NCBI GenBank assembly: GCA_002104895.1
Contig: MCFG01000183.1
Span: forward strand, 37,501-50,000
Direction of reading: 5' to 3'
DNA from: Anaeromyces robustus
Taxonomy: Eukaryota > Neocallimastigomycota > Neocallimastigomycetes > Neocallimastigales > Neocallimastigaceae
DNA: 12,500 nt
A program made the translations under genes and the position numbers. Position 1 is the first letter of the stretch; each line of letters opens with the position of its first letter. Shown here in pieces: positions 10,618 through 12,500 of the stretch. Below the pieces are notes generated by a model. That model did not search any database and was not told where the DNA came from. It saw only the letters and a list, made by a program, of their open reading frames with translations.

Positions 10618-10699
10618 TTATTTTTTTAATAAATATTTTTTTCTTTTTAAAAAATTTGCAATAAATTAATATAATTAAAAATATTTTTTTTTTATTTAG

Positions 10700-10840
<141 letters not shown>

Positions 10841-11089
10841 ATGAAAATATTATGAAACATCTTTTAATTTGTACATGTAGAAATAGAAATAAAACAATCA
10901 TTAAATTTTTTTTAGTTAAACATAAAAAAATATGGTTCAAATGTTATGATATAATAAAAATTCTTTAATATCTTCATGTGAAAAAGAGGTTAAAAATATG
11001 ATGTCAAATATTTAGTTAAGCTTGAAATAAATAAATTTTGAAGACAAATATGATAAAACTACTTTATTATCTACATTCAAAAATTGAAT

Positions 11090-11359
11090 AAAAATATTAT
11101 TAAATATTTAGTAAAAAGAGATAAAAATGATAATATACTTTTTAAAAATATTATTAAATATTTAGTAAAAAAGAGATAAAAATGATAATATACTTTTTAA
11201 AAATATTATTAAATATTTAGTAAAAGAGATTAAAATGATAATATACTTTTTAAAAATATTATTAAATATTTAGTAAAAAGAGATAAAAATGATAATATAC
11301 TTTTAAAAATATTATTAAATGTTTAGTAAAAAGAGATAAAAATATTAATATACTTTTTA
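11090..11359. repeat. ~54-bp tandem repeat, five copies
   Basis: Copies start at about 11090, 11144, 11199, 11252 and 11305 (spacings 53-55 bp). Each contains AAAAATATTATTAAATATTT, then AGTAAAAAGAGATAAAAATG and ATAATATACTTTT. Differences are mainly A-run length changes, with a few substitutions in the last copy. There are no unique spacers, so this is not a CRISPR array. It ends about 60 bp before the compositional break. Confidence 0.93.
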
Positions 11360-11420
11360 AGTTATTCTTGTTTTATAATAGAAATAAAAATGTTAATATT
11401 GAAAATAGTTTATTTTCTTG

Positions 11421-11540
11421 ATTGTTATCAACATCAGCCTTGTCAACGTACAGAAATTCGTCGTTGTGCATCTGAAGGTCGGTTTTGGTTATGACAGGAA
11501 TCTGCCGCAAAACCTCGATGGTGCGTATCCTGCTGATGTG
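11421..11540 (-). pseudogene. Fragment of a PaaK/CapK-like AMP-dependent ligase (bacterial type)
   Basis: The minus-strand frame reads IRTIEVLRQIPVITKTDL followed by QMHNDEFLYVDKADVD. The IP-V-x-TK-x-DL pattern resembles the N-terminal region of phenylacetate-CoA ligase/CapK-like proteins (typically LP-ILTKEDL). Only about 40 codons are present, cut at both sides: on the right it merges into the oxidoreductase fragment on the other strand, on the left into AT-rich sequence. Codons and GC content differ strongly from the genes to the left. The family call rests on one motif, so it is tentative. Confidence 0.4.
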
Positions 11541-11730
11541 GTTATGGACATTGCCGAGGACAAGACAATTACAGCCATGAACAGAGAAGATGACATGTTT
11601 CAGATTCCTGCCAAGGCAGTTATCCTCGCAATGGGATGCAGAGAGAGGCCTCGTGGAGCTTTGAACATTCCTGGCTACAGACCAACAGGTATTTTCTCAG
11701 CCGGTACAGCTCAAAGACTTGTTAATATCG
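11535..11730 (+). pseudogene. Internal fragment of an NAD(P)/FAD-dependent oxidoreductase (bacterial type)
   Basis: The frame reads DVVMDIAEDKTITAMN, then AKAVILAMGCRERPRGAL and NIPGYRPTGIFSAGTAQRLV, followed by NI. The AVILAMGCRERPRGA block is the characteristic stretch following the FAD/NAD domain in anaerobic glycerol-3-phosphate-dehydrogenase-like and related pyridine nucleotide-disulphide oxidoreductases of gut bacteria. Both ends are missing: no N-terminal GxGxxG and no C-terminal half. At the right end one extra G (ATCGGAAGAC) shifts the frame before the expected EDYIP sequence, and a 61-bp piece is repeated. About 65 codons of a roughly 400-codon family are present, so it cannot be functional as it stands. 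Confidence 0.75.
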
Positions 11731-11863
11731 GAAGACTACATACCAACAGGTATTTTCTCAGCCGGTACAGCTCAAAGACTTGTTAATATCGGAAGACTAC
11801 ATACCAACAGGTATTTTCTCAGCCGGTACAGCTCAAAGACTTGTTAATATCGGAAGACTACAT
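11681..11863 (+). repeat. 61-bp perfect tandem repeat, three copies, inside the oxidoreductase fragment
   Basis: Identical copies occupy 11681-11741, 11742-11802 and 11803-11863, with ACCAA of a fourth at 11864-11868. The unit begins ACCAACAGGTATTTTCTCAG and ends in GGAAGACTACAT. Because 61 is not a multiple of three, each copy changes the reading frame, so the repeat is not a protein repeat. Confidence 0.97.
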
Positions 11864-11868
11864 ACCAA

Positions 11869-12457
11869 ACTCTAAAATTTTTGATCATTTCATATATATA
11901 AAAATCGAGGAATACCGTATCCATAGTGTTATTTGTGTCATTTCCGGTAAAAATACCGTTCCCACGCCAAAATTGATACATACCACTATACTGTTAGAGT
12001 TATTATTTCGCATAGGGTATACAACATCGGCAACAGGATTTAAAAACGATATATTGGCTCCCATAATATTATGTAATAAGTTTTCTATCTCATAGTTATT
12101 ATGTACAAGTACAGAATCTTCGCCAGGACGATATAGTACCCATTTTATTCAAAGATCTTCAGAGATAATAATACCATTATGCGATTATGGTATTTTAGCA
12201 ATATAAAATTTCCTTGACCGGAAGCAAAAGGAAAGATATTCAAAGACCCATCTGACCATCGAGTTTTTCCTTTATCTAACATAGGATATAGGATCCTCTA
12301 CAGGGACAGATGCCGTCCTTGAAAACTTTGTCACACCGTTATTAATTAATAACAAATCATCTTCAGTGGAATCACTTTCCATACTGTGTGTGCAAACACA
12401 GAAGAGTAACGGCAGGATAATATTAAAAACCCGACTTTTGAACTTAAAAATACGCAT
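11869..12457 (-). pseudogene. Frameshifted secreted or lipoprotein-like gene, bacterial type, unknown function
   Basis: An ATG at 12457 opens MRIFKFKSRVFNIILPLLFC, a basic start plus hydrophobic segment with a Cys, like a bacterial signal or lipoprotein peptide, followed by Ser/Asp-rich sequence ending at a stop after VEDPISYVR (12272). The protein-like reading continues in other frames: DKGKTRWSDGSLNIFPFA and SGQGNFILLKYHN (12282-12145), WVLYRPGEDSVLVHNNYEIE and NPVADVVYPM (12142 to about 12000), then YQFWRGNGIFTGNDTNN (about 11990-11890). Three or more frame changes in 600 bp mean either a decayed gene or low-quality sequence. I do not recognise the family. It abuts the oxidoreductase repeat at about 11,868 in the opposite direction. 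Confidence 0.45.
12170..12194. repeat. Short inverted repeat
   Basis: AATACCAT at 12170-12177 pairs with ATGGTATT at 12187-12194 around a 9-base loop. It falls within the frameshifted bacterial-type gene. There is no T-run typical of a terminator. Confidence 0.5.
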
Positions 12458-12500
12458 CAAACTCAAAGATTACCTCTAAAAATACAGACTCTCATATTGT

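Noticed and set aside
11090-11359. CRISPR-like array
   Set aside because: Units are contiguous tandem copies without unique spacers, and the flanking DNA is eukaryotic.
11418-11534. Plus-strand N-terminus (MIVINISLVNVQKF...) of the oxidoreductase frame
   Set aside because: The opposite strand gives a far more protein-like reading (PVITKTDLQMHNDEF), so the plus reading here is probably a shadow.

Overview
This window looks like a very AT-rich eukaryotic contig joined at its right end to bacterial-type DNA. About the first 11.4 kb has poly(A)/poly(T) runs, AAAT and ATT microsatellites, intron-rich genes with short exons, and asparagine/lysine-rich proteins. This fits an anaerobic gut fungus (Neocallimastigomycota) well. 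A dictyostelid is less likely, because dictyostelids are reported to lack SPO11, which is present here. The assignment is inference from composition and gene content.

Three multi-exon genes lie head to tail on the minus strand. (1) 1-2480 is the 5' part of the GPI-anchor mannosyltransferase PIG-B/GPI10, five exons rebuilt, with an unusual Asn/Lys-rich N-terminal extension of about 250 residues; the 3' end is outside the window. (2) 4852-7575 is a complete SPO11 homologue (topoisomerase VI subunit A-like, the enzyme that makes meiotic double-strand breaks), about 347 residues in 12 small exons. Most of its exons are too short to show up as long open frames. All catalytic landmarks are present. 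One of its introns (6296-6500) has the hallmarks of a minor-spliceosome (U12-type) AT-AC intron: an ATATCCTTT donor, a TTTTTAAC branch site 13 nt before the end, and an AC terminus. Another junction (5674-5991) cannot be joined in frame with GT-AG rules. (3) 7735-10197 is a low-complexity Asn-rich protein of unknown function with internal 14- and 40-residue repeats and a basic C-terminus.

Between genes there is almost only AT-rich low-complexity sequence: 2481-4851 (two linked hairpins, microsatellites) and 10198-11418 (poly-A blocks, an AAAT microsatellite, five copies of a ~54-bp repeat).

From about 11,419 to the end the base composition changes sharply. This part holds pieces of at least three unrelated bacterial-type genes: a PaaK/CapK-like ligase fragment (-), an NAD(P)/FAD-dependent oxidoreductase fragment (+) whose end is triplicated as a 61-bp tandem repeat, and a signal-peptide-bearing protein broken by frameshifts (-). 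It is most simply a chimeric assembly or contaminating bacterial reads. A decayed horizontally acquired segment is possible. The genes do not form a pathway. The biologically interesting content is SPO11 plus evidence for U12-type splicing.
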